64,000 nt of DNA, taken from the NCBI RefSeq assembly GCF_003641145.1, contig NZ_CP032745.1:1-64000 (forward strand), read 5' to 3'. How positions within the stretch are numbered: position 1 is the first letter of the stretch; each line of letters starts with the position of its first letter. Origin of the DNA: Lactiplantibacillus paraplantarum (GTDB lineage: Bacteria; Bacillota; Bacilli; Lactobacillales; Lactobacillaceae). The notes under the pieces are model-generated. The model was not told the DNA's origin. It saw only the letters and a program-made list of their open reading frames with translations, and searched no databases. Shown here one piece after another: positions 42,175-51,324 of the stretch. A program made the position numbers and the translations under genes.

Positions 42175-42203
42175 TTGTAAATCAACCAATGCGGTGTTAT
42201 ATT
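42175..42203 (+). promoter_or_regulatory. Promoter of the polysaccharide operon
   Basis: TTGTAA, 17 bases, TATATT, about 70 bases before the first gene. No terminator lies between it and the ATG. Confidence 0.65.
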
Positions 42204-42272
42204 TAATGATAGATTGTATTTAATAGCGTTAGTTAAAACGTGTTTTAATCTTGTTAAAATTTTGGAGAGTGA

Positions 42273-43043
42273 ATGATGGATCAAACAGTAAGTTTTGACT
42301 TTTTTATCCGGCTTGTCCGTAAATACTGGCGTGCAATTGTCAGTTTTACGGTGGTGGGATTGATAGTTGCCGCAGGGTTGACCTTCTTTGTAATTACGCC
42401 TAAGTACCAATCGAGTGTTCAGATTTTGGTTAACCGTAAGAATACTAATGCCGCTACTGAGTACGCTGGGCAGCAGGCTGACGTTCAGATGATTACGACC
42501 TACAAGGAATTAATTGCTGGACAAGTGGTTTTAAAACCAACTCAGCAACAATTAAGTGAGCGTTATGGTATTGAGCGCTCACTGAACACATTGAAAAGTG
42601 AAGTTAGTGTGACAAGTACGACCAACTCACAAGTTTTCTCGATTGCAGTTACTGACACTGATGCAAAAGCTAGTGCGACAATTGCCAATCAGATTGCTCG
42701 TAGTTTTAAGAACCAAGTGCAAAAGATTATTAAAGTTAACAACGTCACGATTGTTGCTCCAGCCGAAACGCCAAATGGTGCGGTATCACCGAAAAAACCT
42801 CTTAATATGTTGGTTGGGTTAGTTGCAGGATTGTTACTAGGATTTGTTTATGCAGCGATTCGGATGCTCACTGATCGTCGCGTTCACGACGCTGATTTCT
42901 TAACTGATGAATTAGGATTGACTAGTTTAGGCTTGGTTAATCATCAACATCACCATTCAATGAAGAAACAGGCCTTGAATCTGAATGGTGGCTATCATAC
43001 GCATAATGATCGAACATCGTCACAAGCGATGAAACGAGTTTAG
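42273..43043 (+). CDS. cpsC: Polysaccharide chain-length regulator and kinase activator (Wzz/CpsC-like)
   Basis: A 256-residue protein of the polysaccharide co-polymerase type with two membrane helices (about residues 26-46 and 181-201) flanking an external loop. The second helix is preceded by the Pro-rich motif PAETPNGAVSPKKPLN. It controls chain length and activates the CpsD kinase, the next gene. The tail is His/Asn-rich. GGAGA precedes ATGATG at 42273/42276. First gene of the locus. Confidence 0.9.
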   Translation: MMDQTVSFDFFIRLVRKYWRAIVSFTVVGLIVAAGLTFFVITPKYQSSVQILVNRKNTNAATEYAGQQADVQMITTYKELIAGQVVLKPTQQQLSERYGIERSLNTLKSEVSVTSTTNSQVFSIAVTDTDAKASATIANQIARSFKNQVQKIIKVNNVTIVAPAETPNGAVSPKKPLNMLVGLVAGLLLGFVYAAIRMLTDRRVHDADFLTDELGLTSLGLVNHQHHHSMKKQALNLNGGYHTHNDRTSSQAMKRV

Positions 43044-43054
43044 GAGGGTGCTAG

Positions 43055-43783
43055 ATGTTTAAACGTAAAGAACAGAATATAACGACTACGGCCCCAATTA
43101 ATCTCACGACGATTAATGAACCAATGTCAGTGATTACAGAACAAATTAAAACGATTCGAACGAACATCAACTTTGCGGCTACGGATCATCAGTTACGAAC
43201 TTTAATGGTAACTTCCGCAATGCTGGGAGAAGGAAAATCAACGGTGAGCGGGAATTTAGCTGTTGAATATGCTAAAGAAGGGATGCAAGTCCTATTAGTT
43301 GATGCCGATTTACGTCGGCCAACAATCCATAAGACATTTGGCCTTAAAAACCATAAAGGATTAAGTTCATGGTTAGCCAACCAAATGGATGATGTGAATG
43401 ATGCAATTCATCCCGTCATTGGCAATCTATTTGTGATGACGAGTGGTCCTAAGCCACCTAATCCTGCCGAACTATTGGGTAGTAATAAAATGACCGAATT
43501 TTTGACTTCGGCAACGCGTAAATTAGATTTGGTGATCGTTGACGCACCACCAATTTTGCCAGTGACTGACTCACAGTTGCTCGCTAATAAAGTTGATGGC
43601 ACGGTCTTAGTTGTTCGCCAAGGTGTAGCCCAAAAGGCAGCGGTTCGTGATGCTGTTAATTCATTAAAGAAATCGCAAGCTAACATTCTGGGTGCGATTT
43701 TGAATGATGTTCGTGATGGTTCGCACCACGGTTATTACGGCTATAACAATGGTTATGGGTACTACAGTAATGAAGATAAATAA
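43055..43783 (+). CDS. cpsD: Tyrosine autokinase CpsD/Wze
   Basis: A 242-residue BY-kinase. Walker A SAMLGEGKST near residue 55, Walker A' LLVDADLRRP near 83 and Walker B LDLVIVDAPP near 161 are all present. The tail carries a tyrosine cluster (HGYYGYNNGYGYYS) for autophosphorylation. Works with CpsC and is dephosphorylated by CpsB, the next gene, with which it overlaps by 14 bases. Confidence 0.92.
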   Translation: MFKRKEQNITTTAPINLTTINEPMSVITEQIKTIRTNINFAATDHQLRTLMVTSAMLGEGKSTVSGNLAVEYAKEGMQVLLVDADLRRPTIHKTFGLKNHKGLSSWLANQMDDVNDAIHPVIGNLFVMTSGPKPPNPAELLGSNKMTEFLTSATRKLDLVIVDAPPILPVTDSQLLANKVDGTVLVVRQGVAQKAAVRDAVNSLKKSQANILGAILNDVRDGSHHGYYGYNNGYGYYSNEDK

Positions 43784-44543
43784 TTTAGTTGACTTACATT
43801 GCCATATTTTACCGGCTATTGATGATGGCTCGCCTTCGTTAGAGGAGTCGTTAGAATTGGCGCGGCAGGCGGTTGCTGATGGAATTCGTTATATTTTAGC
43901 GACACCGCATCATATGGATCGACATTATCTTAATCATGCATATGATGTTGAAACGGCTGTTAAAGCGTTTCAGGCAGAGTTAGATAAAAATGATATTCCA
44001 TTAACCGTTTTTCCTGGTCAAGAGGTACATCTGAACGGTCAGCTAATGGAAAATATTGATGATTTGTTGGGTATAGATACTAGTAGAAACTATTTACTGT
44101 TGGAATTACCTCATGAAATGGTTCCAAGTTATCTTGATGAAATGATTTTTCAATTGTCATGCGAAGGTATCACGCCAGTTATTGCACATCCTGAACGTAA
44201 TGCTCAAATTATTGCGGAGCCTCAACGGTTATACAAGCTAGTTGAGCAGGGGGTCCTGGCACAGGTTACGGCCACGAGTTTAGTTGGCACTTTTGGGGAA
44301 CAAGTCCAACGAACCGCAAAAGAATTTGTTAAGTGCGGTTTGGTGCAGGTGGTCGCGTCGGATGCACATACGCTGAAAAATCGGGGCTTTGCTATGACCA
44401 AGGCCTACGAAGTATTAAATGAAATGGATTCGAAATATCCTGAACGTTTTGCAACCAACGCTCGGGATTTGTTGAATGGTGAACAGATCGATATTGGTAA
44501 GATTGAGATACCACGAAAACAGCGAAAGCACTGGTTGTTCTAA
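43770..44543 (+). CDS. cpsB: PHP-type tyrosine phosphatase CpsB, copy 1
   Basis: A 257-residue metal-dependent phosphatase with PHP motifs VDLHCHILPAIDDGS, ATPHHMDRHY, VIAHPERN and VASDAHTL. It dephosphorylates CpsD. ATG 43770 (MKINNLVDLHCH) inside the cpsD end is the natural start; the frame is open further upstream only within cpsD. A diverged second copy is at 48038. Confidence 0.9.
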   Translation: MKINNLVDLHCHILPAIDDGSPSLEESLELARQAVADGIRYILATPHHMDRHYLNHAYDVETAVKAFQAELDKNDIPLTVFPGQEVHLNGQLMENIDDLLGIDTSRNYLLLELPHEMVPSYLDEMIFQLSCEGITPVIAHPERNAQIIAEPQRLYKLVEQGVLAQVTATSLVGTFGEQVQRTAKEFVKCGLVQVVASDAHTLKNRGFAMTKAYEVLNEMDSKYPERFATNARDLLNGEQIDIGKIEIPRKQRKHWLF

Positions 44544-44560
44544 AAGAAGGAGCGAGTTAA

Positions 44561-45505
44561 ATGAAAGCATTGGTAACTGGAGGAGCGGGATTTATTGGTT
44601 CCCACCTTGTGGACCACTTGGTTGCAGAAGGATTGGACGTTGTCGTAGTTGATAACTTGTCCATGGGGGACTTACATAATGTTAAGCATCAGGATGAAGT
44701 CACTATTTATGTTGAAGATGTCCGCAACGAAAAGTTTATGCAACAGCTTTTACAAGAAGAACGGCCCGATTATATTTACTTTCTAGCAGCTGTTGCTAGT
44801 GTTGCCGATTCGATTGAACGTCCAGCTGAAACCCATTCAGTGAATCAAACTGCAGTATTCAATATGTTGGAATATATTCGGAAGACTAATTTACCAATTA
44901 AACAGTTCCTATTTACGTCTTCGGCAGCGGTTTATGGTAATCTGCCAGAATTACCTAAGAAAGAAGACTCACGAGTTGATCCATTATCACCATATGCGAT
45001 TGATAAGTATGCTACGGAACGTTTTGTACTAGCATATGGTGAACTTTATGATTTACCAACTGTCTGTGTGCGTTTCTTCAATGTTTATGGCCCTGGTCAA
45101 AATCCCAGTTCGCCATATTCAGGGGTGCTGTCGATCTTGACTGATTGTCTCAATAACAAGAAGCCATTTACCTTGTACGGAGACGGGAGTCAGACACGAG
45201 ATTTTGTGTATGTTGAAGATGTTATCCAAGCATTATGGTTGATAACGAAAAGTGATACTGAGCATGAAGTCTTTAATATCGCCAATGGTAATGAAGCCAG
45301 CTTAAATGCCATTATTGAAACATATGAGAAGGTTGCAGGAACGTCATTGCAGATTAAAAAGGCGCCAGGGCGTGAAGGGGAAGTAAAACGTTCAGTGGCC
45401 AACATCGGTAAGTTAATTAAGTTAGGGTACACGACGAAGTGGTCGTTAGAAGCGGGCTTGAGCAAATATTGGGAAGGGACGCAACGACGTGAAGCAAGTC
45501 GATGA
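44561..45505 (+). CDS. NAD-dependent sugar-nucleotide epimerase, copy 1
   Basis: A 314-residue short-chain dehydrogenase of the UDP-glucose 4-epimerase type. The NAD-binding motif is GGAGFIGSH at the N-terminus; the catalytic pair is SSAAVYG and YAIDKYATE (Tyr and Lys near residues 147-151). It probably makes UDP-galactose, UDP-GalNAc or a related donor for the repeat unit. AAGGAG precedes the ATG. Its DNA is almost identical to the second copy at 48829-49776. Confidence 0.88.
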   Translation: MKALVTGGAGFIGSHLVDHLVAEGLDVVVVDNLSMGDLHNVKHQDEVTIYVEDVRNEKFMQQLLQEERPDYIYFLAAVASVADSIERPAETHSVNQTAVFNMLEYIRKTNLPIKQFLFTSSAAVYGNLPELPKKEDSRVDPLSPYAIDKYATERFVLAYGELYDLPTVCVRFFNVYGPGQNPSSPYSGVLSILTDCLNNKKPFTLYGDGSQTRDFVYVEDVIQALWLITKSDTEHEVFNIANGNEASLNAIIETYEKVAGTSLQIKKAPGREGEVKRSVANIGKLIKLGYTTKWSLEAGLSKYWEGTQRREASR

Positions 45506-46160
45506 AATAGTTAAAGTTGGTCATGTACAACCACAAATGGATTATCGCTTTCCAGCTATGATTGGAAAGCCAGTTACGGGCTGGAAACTGTTTGTAAAAC
45601 GGATTTTTGATCTTACTGTTGGGTTAATCGGGACGGTTTTGAGTGCGCCAATTGTCCTAGTGTTTGCCATTCTTGTAAAGCTGACTTCTAAAGGGCCAGC
45701 ATTTTATAAGCAAGAGCGGGTTGGCCTCATGGGGAAGAGTTTTAATGTAATTAAGTTGCGGTCGATGTATCAGGATGCTGAAGCACGAACCGGTGCGGTT
45801 TGGGCCCAAAAGAATGATCCGCGAATTACGCCCATTGGTCGGTTTATGCGAAAAACTCGAGTAGATGAATTACCACAATTTTGGAATGTATTAAAAGGTG
45901 ATATGAGTTTGGTAGGACCGCGACCAGAACGGCCAGTACTGACAGAGGAATTTAGTCGGCAATTTCCAGATTTTCCTAGAAGGTTACGTATTATTCCTGG
46001 TATTACAGGGTATGCACAAATCAATGGTGGCTACGATATTACGCCAGATGAGAAATGTAAGTTGGATAATTACTATATTGAACATTTTTCGGTTTGGTTC
46101 GATATTAAGATGTTATTAGGAACAGTCAAAATTGTGTTTACTGGAGATGGTGCACGTTGA
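45489..46160 (+). CDS. Priming sugar-1-phosphate transferase, copy 1
   Basis: A 223-residue polyprenyl-phosphate hexose-1-phosphate transferase that starts repeat-unit assembly on undecaprenyl phosphate. One N-terminal membrane hairpin (about residues 36-60, VKRIFDLTVGLIGTVLS) is followed by the catalytic domain with KLRSM, TRVDELPQFWNVLKGD, LVGPRPERP and PGITGYAQINGGY. GTG 45489 overlaps the epimerase end. This is the short, PglC-like form without extra N-terminal helices. Confidence 0.9.
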   Translation: MKQVDEIVKVGHVQPQMDYRFPAMIGKPVTGWKLFVKRIFDLTVGLIGTVLSAPIVLVFAILVKLTSKGPAFYKQERVGLMGKSFNVIKLRSMYQDAEARTGAVWAQKNDPRITPIGRFMRKTRVDELPQFWNVLKGDMSLVGPRPERPVLTEEFSRQFPDFPRRLRIIPGITGYAQINGGYDITPDEKCKLDNYYIEHFSVWFDIKMLLGTVKIVFTGDGAR

Positions 46161-47008
46161 TAACTGATTCTGAAGAGTATACATATACTGGCTTGATGTC
46201 CGTATATGCACGTGAAAATCCGACGTTGTTTGAAAACGCACTGACCTCTATATTGAATCAAACCATAAGACCTGATTACTTCTTGCTTGTCAAAGATGGA
46301 ATGTTAACAGATGAATTAGAAAATACTATCAAGATGGTCAAAGATAAATTTGAACACTGCGGAATCCGATTTATCCAGTTACAAAACAAGCAAAACTTAG
46401 GGTTAGGGGCATCTTTAAATAGAGGTTTGACGGCATGTCCAACAGAATTTGTCGCACGTTTTGATTCAGATGACGTTAATGTAGATTTACGAATGGAAAA
46501 AACTATGAATGCTTTTAGAGAAAATCCTAGACTAGTAATTGTCGGTTCCCAAATCTTTGAGTTTAATACAGACGAGAGTCATCCATTGGACGTAAAAAAT
46601 GTGCCGACATCTAATGATGATATTAAAAGATGCAGTGTAAAAAGGAATCCTTTTAATCACATGTCTGTAACGTTTAGAAAAAGTGTTATCTCTAAAGTGG
46701 GCGGTTACATTGATGTGCCATTGTTTGAGGACTATTTTTTGTGGATTCGTGTTATTCATTCAAAATATCCAGTATTGAATTTAGATGATATTTTAGTTAA
46801 AGCTCATGTTGATGGATGTTTTACAAGTAAACGTGGTGGATTTCATTATCTATTAAAAGAAATTCATTTTCAAAATTTACTTTTAAAAGGACATTATATA
46901 GGTATTTTTCAATATGTATATAATGTAGTTGTGCGTGGTAGTATCAGAATCTTACCATCTAAGGTATTACGTTTGATATATTTACATCTAAGAAATACAA
47001 GCAAATGA
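46157..47008 (+). CDS. GT2-family glycosyltransferase
   Basis: A 283-residue GT-A transferase starting at TTG 46157 with overlap to the priming enzyme. Motifs: TGLMSVYARE at the start, ARFDSDDVN (the DxD) near residue 96, NPFNHMSVTFRKS near 165 and FEDYFLWIRV near 190. It adds the second sugar to the repeat unit, probably. It is a clear paralogue of the transferase at 50431, which occupies the same position in the second module. Confidence 0.87.
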   Translation: MITDSEEYTYTGLMSVYARENPTLFENALTSILNQTIRPDYFLLVKDGMLTDELENTIKMVKDKFEHCGIRFIQLQNKQNLGLGASLNRGLTACPTEFVARFDSDDVNVDLRMEKTMNAFRENPRLVIVGSQIFEFNTDESHPLDVKNVPTSNDDIKRCSVKRNPFNHMSVTFRKSVISKVGGYIDVPLFEDYFLWIRVIHSKYPVLNLDDILVKAHVDGCFTSKRGGFHYLLKEIHFQNLLLKGHYIGIFQYVYNVVVRGSIRILPSKVLRLIYLHLRNTSK

Positions 47009-47046
47009 GTATTGTTAATTTAATGAGAAATTAGGAGTAATTGGTT

Positions 47047-47439
47047 ATGAAAAGGATATTAACGTATGGCACGTTTGACTTGCTACACAAGGGCCATGTC
47101 AGACTTTTAAAGCGTGCAAGAGATCTAGGAGACAACTTAATTGTGGGAGTTTCTACGGATGATTTTAATTCGATTAAGGGTAAAAGAGCATATACTTCTT
47201 TTGAAGATAGAAAGTATATTTTAGAAGCTTTAAGTTGTGTTGACAGAGTGATTCCTGAGAATAGCTGGGATCAAAAAATACATGATGTGATGACTAATAA
47301 TATTGATATATTTGTGATGGGTGATGATTGGAAGGGCAAGTTTGATTATTTGAAAGAATATTGTGAAGTTATTTATATTCCTCGGACGGAAGGAATTTCA
47401 ACAACTAAAATTAAACAGGATCTTGAGTCATTTAATTGA
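47047..47439 (+). CDS. tagD: Glycerol-3-phosphate cytidylyltransferase
   Basis: A 130-residue nucleotidyltransferase making CDP-glycerol. Motifs TYGTFDLLHKGHVRLLKRA (HxGH-type) and the C-terminal RTEGISTTKIKQ (RTxGISTT) are the TagD/TarD signature. ATG 47047 has GGAG about 13 bases before it; a TTG six bases upstream is an alternative with closer spacing. Supplies substrate for the CDP-glycerol transferase at 53501. Confidence 0.92.
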   Translation: MKRILTYGTFDLLHKGHVRLLKRARDLGDNLIVGVSTDDFNSIKGKRAYTSFEDRKYILEALSCVDRVIPENSWDQKIHDVMTNNIDIFVMGDDWKGKFDYLKEYCEVIYIPRTEGISTTKIKQDLESFN

Positions 47440-47502
47440 TTTAAGACTTGTAATAGATACTTTAACTCTTAGTCACTGGGGTTAAATAAGAGGTATTGAT
47501 AT

Positions 47503-47664
47503 ATGGTATTAATATTGGCGCCAGTAATGCTTTTGTTACCGGTACTGGGATTTCCAGTTGTTCTGTTGGCTGCTAGTGATACGCAGAAGTATAAGTATAG
47601 CATGATATTGCTTCTAGGAGCTTTTTTTGGTGTTAATGGTTGGCTAATCAAATGGACAATGTGA
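47503..47664 (+). pseudogene. 5' remnant of an EpsG/Wzy-like polymerase gene
   Basis: A 53-codon frame, VLILAPVMLLLPVLGFPVVL followed by TQKYKYSMILLLGAFFGVNG, matches the style of the N-terminus of the EpsG-type protein at 51325 (SNKYRLIYSMAFAVLLGLYG). It then runs into sequence of a truncated cpsD. The rest of the polymerase gene was lost at the junction near 47640. Confidence 0.65.
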
Positions 47665-48051
47665 ATGATGCAATCCATCCCGTTAATTGGTAACTTATTT
47701 GTGATGACGAGTGGTCCTAAGCCACCGAATCCCGCGGAACTGTTAGGAAGCAACAAAATGACAGAATTCTTAACTTCGGCAACTCGCAAGTTAGATCTAG
47801 TAATCGTTGATGCACCACCAATTTTGCCGGTGGCTGACTCACAATTGCTCGCTAATAAAGTTGATGGCACGGTCTTAATTGTTCGCCAAGGTGTAGCCCA
47901 AAAAGCAGCGGTTCGTGATGCTGTTAATTCGTTGAAAAAATCTCAAGCCAATATTCTGGGCGCAGTACTGAATGATGTTCGCGATGGTTCGCACCATGGC
48001 TATTACGGCTATAGTAGCGGTTATGGGTACTACAGCGATGCAGATAAATAA
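47641..48051 (+). pseudogene. 3' fragment of a second cpsD
   Basis: From about 47641 the DNA matches cpsD from about 43374 onward. The first 107 or so codons with both Walker A motifs are missing, and one extra base (CCCGTTAATTGG versus CCCGTCATTGG) shifts the frame. The reading frame 47665-48051 keeps Walker B and the tyrosine-rich tail, so it cannot be an active kinase, though it could be a phosphorylation target. Confidence 0.85.
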
Positions 48052-48811
48052 TTTAGTTGACTTACATTGCCACATCTTACCAGCCATTGATGATGGTTCG
48101 CCTTCCTTAGAAGCGTCATTGGAATTAGCACGGCAGGCGGTTGCTGACGGGATTCGCTATATTTTAGCGACACCACATCATATGGATCGGCACTATCTCA
48201 ATCATGCCGGTGATGTGGCAGCGGCGGTTAAGGCATTTCAAGCAGAGCTAGATGCAAATGATATTCCATTAACTATTTTTCCTGGTCAGGAGGTACATCT
48301 GAATGGTCAGTTGATGGAAAATATTGATGATTTGTTGGGCATAGATACCAGTAGACACTATTTATTGTTAGAACTTCCTCACGAGATGGTACCAAGTTAC
48401 TTGGATGAGATGATTTTTCAATTGTCTTGTGAGGGGATTACCCCGGTCATTGCACACCCTGAACGGAATGCTCAAATTATTGCCGAACCGCAGCGATTAT
48501 ACAAGTTGGCCGAGGATGGGGTCTTGGCACAGGTTACGGCCACGAGTTTAGTTGGCACTTTTGGGGACCACGTCCAGCGAACTGCAAAAGAATTCGTTAA
48601 GTGTGGTTTGGTTCAAGTGGTCGCATCAGATGCGCATACGCTGAAAAATCGGGGCTTTGCTATGACTAAGACCTATCAAGTCTTAAATGATATGGATTCT
48701 CAATATCCTGAACGTTTTGCAGCCAATGCTCGGGATTTGTTGAATGGTGAACAGATTGATATTGGCGGAATTGAAATACCACGAAAACAGCGAAAGCACT
48801 GGTTGTTCTAG
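48038..48811 (+). CDS. cpsB: PHP-type tyrosine phosphatase CpsB, copy 2
   Basis: A 257-residue protein with the same four PHP metal-binding motifs as copy 1 (VDLHCHILPAIDDGS, TPHHMDRHY, AHPERN, ASDAHTL). It differs at scattered positions, for example MQINN instead of MKINN at the start. ATG 48038 lies inside the cpsD fragment end, the same overlap as in module 1. Confidence 0.9.
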   Translation: MQINNLVDLHCHILPAIDDGSPSLEASLELARQAVADGIRYILATPHHMDRHYLNHAGDVAAAVKAFQAELDANDIPLTIFPGQEVHLNGQLMENIDDLLGIDTSRHYLLLELPHEMVPSYLDEMIFQLSCEGITPVIAHPERNAQIIAEPQRLYKLAEDGVLAQVTATSLVGTFGDHVQRTAKEFVKCGLVQVVASDAHTLKNRGFAMTKTYQVLNDMDSQYPERFAANARDLLNGEQIDIGGIEIPRKQRKHWLF

Positions 48812-48828
48812 AAGAAGGAGCGAGTTAA

Positions 48829-49776
48829 ATGAAAGCATTGGTAACTGGAGGAGCGGGATTTATTGGTTCCCACCTTGTGGACCACTTGGTTGCAGAAGGA
48901 TTGGACGTTGTCGTAGTTGATAACTTGTCCATGGGGGACCTACATAATGTTAAGCATCAGGATGAAGTCACCATTTATGTCGAAGATGTTCGCAACGAAA
49001 AATTCATGCAACAATTGTTACAGGAAGAACAACCTGATTATATTTACTTTTTAGCAGCTGTTGCTAGTGTTGCCGATTCGATTGAACGTCCAGCTGAAAC
49101 CCATTCAGTGAATCAAACTGCAGTATTCAATATGTTGGAATATATTCGGAAGACTAATTTACCAATTAAACAGTTCCTATTTACGTCTTCGGCAGCGGTT
49201 TATGGTAATCTGCCAGAATTACCTAAGAAAGAAGACTCACGAGTTGATCCATTATCACCATATGCGATTGATAAGTATGCTACGGAACGTTTTGTACTAG
49301 CATATGGTGAACTTTATGATTTACCAACTGTCTGTGTGCGTTTCTTCAATGTTTATGGCCCTGGTCAAAATCCCAGTTCGCCATATTCAGGGGTGCTGTC
49401 GATCTTGACTGATTGTCTCAATAACAAGAAGCCATTTACCTTGTACGGAGACGGGAGTCAGACACGAGATTTTGTGTATGTTGAAGATGTTATCCAAGCA
49501 TTATGGTTGATAACGAAAAGTGATACTGAGCATGAAGTCTTTAATATCGCCAATGGTAATGAAGCCAGCTTAAATGCCATTATTGAAACATATGAGAAGG
49601 TTGCAGGAACGTCATTGCAGATTAAAAAGGCGCCAGGGCGTGAAGGGGAAGTAAAACGTTCAGTGGCCAACATCGGTAAGTTAATTAAGTTAGGGTACAC
49701 GACGAAGTGGTCGTTAGAAGCGGGTTTGAGCAAATATTGGGAAGGGGCACAACGACGTGACGCAAGTCGAAATTAA
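48829..49776 (+). CDS. NAD-dependent sugar-nucleotide epimerase, copy 2
   Basis: A 315-residue epimerase with GGAGFIGSH and YAIDKYATE motifs. Most of its DNA (about 49059-49720) looks identical to 44791-45452, whereas the flanking genes differ at many synonymous sites. This points to recent gene conversion or recombination between the two modules. Confidence 0.88.
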   Translation: MKALVTGGAGFIGSHLVDHLVAEGLDVVVVDNLSMGDLHNVKHQDEVTIYVEDVRNEKFMQQLLQEEQPDYIYFLAAVASVADSIERPAETHSVNQTAVFNMLEYIRKTNLPIKQFLFTSSAAVYGNLPELPKKEDSRVDPLSPYAIDKYATERFVLAYGELYDLPTVCVRFFNVYGPGQNPSSPYSGVLSILTDCLNNKKPFTLYGDGSQTRDFVYVEDVIQALWLITKSDTEHEVFNIANGNEASLNAIIETYEKVAGTSLQIKKAPGREGEVKRSVANIGKLIKLGYTTKWSLEAGLSKYWEGAQRRDASRN

Positions 49777-50434
49777 TGAAACAGTTAAAGTTGGTCATGT
49801 ACAACCACAAACGGATTATCGTTTTCCAACTATGATTGGAAAGCCAGTTACAGGCTGGAAACTATTTGTAAAACGGATTTTTGACCTTACTGTTGGGTTA
49901 ATCGGGACGGTTTTGAGTGCGCCAATTGTCCTAGTGTTTGCCATTCTTGTAAAACTGACTTCTAAAGGACCAGCATTTTATAAGCAAGAACGGGTTGGCC
50001 TAATGGGAAAGAGTTTCAATGTAATTAAGTTGCGGTCGATGTATAAGGATGCTGAAGCACGAACCGGTGCGGTTTGGGCCCAAAAGAATGATCCGCGAAT
50101 TACGCCCATTGGTCGGTTTATGCGTAAAACTCGAGTAGACGAACTACCGCAATTTTGGAATGTGTTAAAAGGTGATTTGAGTTTGGTAGGACCGCGACCA
50201 GAACGGCCAGTGCTGACAGAGGAGTTTAGTCGGCAATTTTCAGATTTCCCTAAACGGTTACGTATTATTCCTGGTATTACAGGGTATGCACAAATTAATG
50301 GTGGCTACGATATTACGCCAGATGAGAAATGTAAGTTGGATAATTACTATATTGAACATTTTTCGGTTTGGTTCGATATTAAGATGTTATTAGGAACAGT
50401 CAAAATTGTGTTTACTGGAGATGGTGCACGTTGA
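49757..50434 (+). CDS. Priming sugar-1-phosphate transferase, copy 2
   Basis: A 225-residue polyprenyl-phosphate sugar-1-phosphate transferase, near-identical to copy 1 with the same membrane hairpin and LVGPRPERP and PGITGYAQINGGY motifs. GTG 49757 overlaps the epimerase end. Two priming enzymes of the same type in one locus are redundant and follow from the module duplication. Confidence 0.9.
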   Translation: MTQVEINETVKVGHVQPQTDYRFPTMIGKPVTGWKLFVKRIFDLTVGLIGTVLSAPIVLVFAILVKLTSKGPAFYKQERVGLMGKSFNVIKLRSMYKDAEARTGAVWAQKNDPRITPIGRFMRKTRVDELPQFWNVLKGDLSLVGPRPERPVLTEEFSRQFSDFPKRLRIIPGITGYAQINGGYDITPDEKCKLDNYYIEHFSVWFDIKMLLGTVKIVFTGDGAR

Positions 50435-51321
50435 AGGGGATGCAATCAAAATATCGACAAATTCCCAAACTTACATCAACATTGTATACCGGACTAATGT
50501 CTGTATACAGTAGAGAGGAGCCAGAGCTTTTTGAAAAAGCTTTAGAGTCGATTCTTATGCAAACGTGTAGACCAACTTATTTTGTACTTGTTAAAGATGG
50601 TGCGCTAGGGAAAGAATTGAATGAAATAATTAAAAATCAGCGAAGACGATTTCAAACTTTCAATATTGAATTTATTGAAATTACTAATAGGGAAAACTAT
50701 GGGCTAGGACGATCTCTTAATATTGGACTTAAGGAATGTCCAACTGAATTAGTAGCTCGATTTGATTCAGATGATATTAACTTTGCAGAGCGAATGGAAA
50801 AAACTATCAGTTACTATAGTTCTACACCAGATCTTGCGGTACTAGGAACTCAAATATATGAATTTGATAACAAAAGAAATGATCCACCTGTGATTAAATC
50901 TGTACCTAGATCATTGAATTGTATTAGAAATAAGGCTCGTAAAAGAAATCCATTTAACCATATGTCTGTAACGTTTCGGAAATCAGTTATTGAGAGTGTG
51001 GGAGGATATCAGAATGTCTCCTTATTTGAAGATTATTATTTATGGGTTAGAGTAATACAAAATAAATATCGGGTAGGCAACTTGAATGATGTTTTAGTAT
51101 GTGCTCATGTTGATAAATATTTTGTGTATAAGCGAGGAGGTTTTTCTTATTTTAAAAAGGAATCTTTTTTTCAGTATTTGCTTCTCAAGCTTAATTTTAT
51201 CAATAAACCCCAATTCCTATTCAATATTTTGACCAGGGGTGGAAGTAGGCTAATACCGAAAAGGTTCTTGATGCTAATTTATCGGAAATTGCGAAAATGT
51301 TCCTATGTAAACGGAGGTTAA
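50431..51321 (+). CDS. GT2-family glycosyltransferase
   Basis: A 296-residue paralogue of the transferase at 46157 with TGLMSVYSREEP, ARFDSDDIN, NPFNHMSVTFRKS and FEDYYLWVRV. TTG 50431 overlaps the previous stop; ATG 50440 is an alternative. From here to 57076 the DNA is clearly more AT-rich than the preceding conserved module, as usual for strain-specific polysaccharide genes. Confidence 0.87.
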   Translation: MKGMQSKYRQIPKLTSTLYTGLMSVYSREEPELFEKALESILMQTCRPTYFVLVKDGALGKELNEIIKNQRRRFQTFNIEFIEITNRENYGLGRSLNIGLKECPTELVARFDSDDINFAERMEKTISYYSSTPDLAVLGTQIYEFDNKRNDPPVIKSVPRSLNCIRNKARKRNPFNHMSVTFRKSVIESVGGYQNVSLFEDYYLWVRVIQNKYRVGNLNDVLVCAHVDKYFVYKRGGFSYFKKESFFQYLLLKLNFINKPQFLFNILTRGGSRLIPKRFLMLIYRKLRKCSYVNGG

Positions 51322-51324
51322 ACG

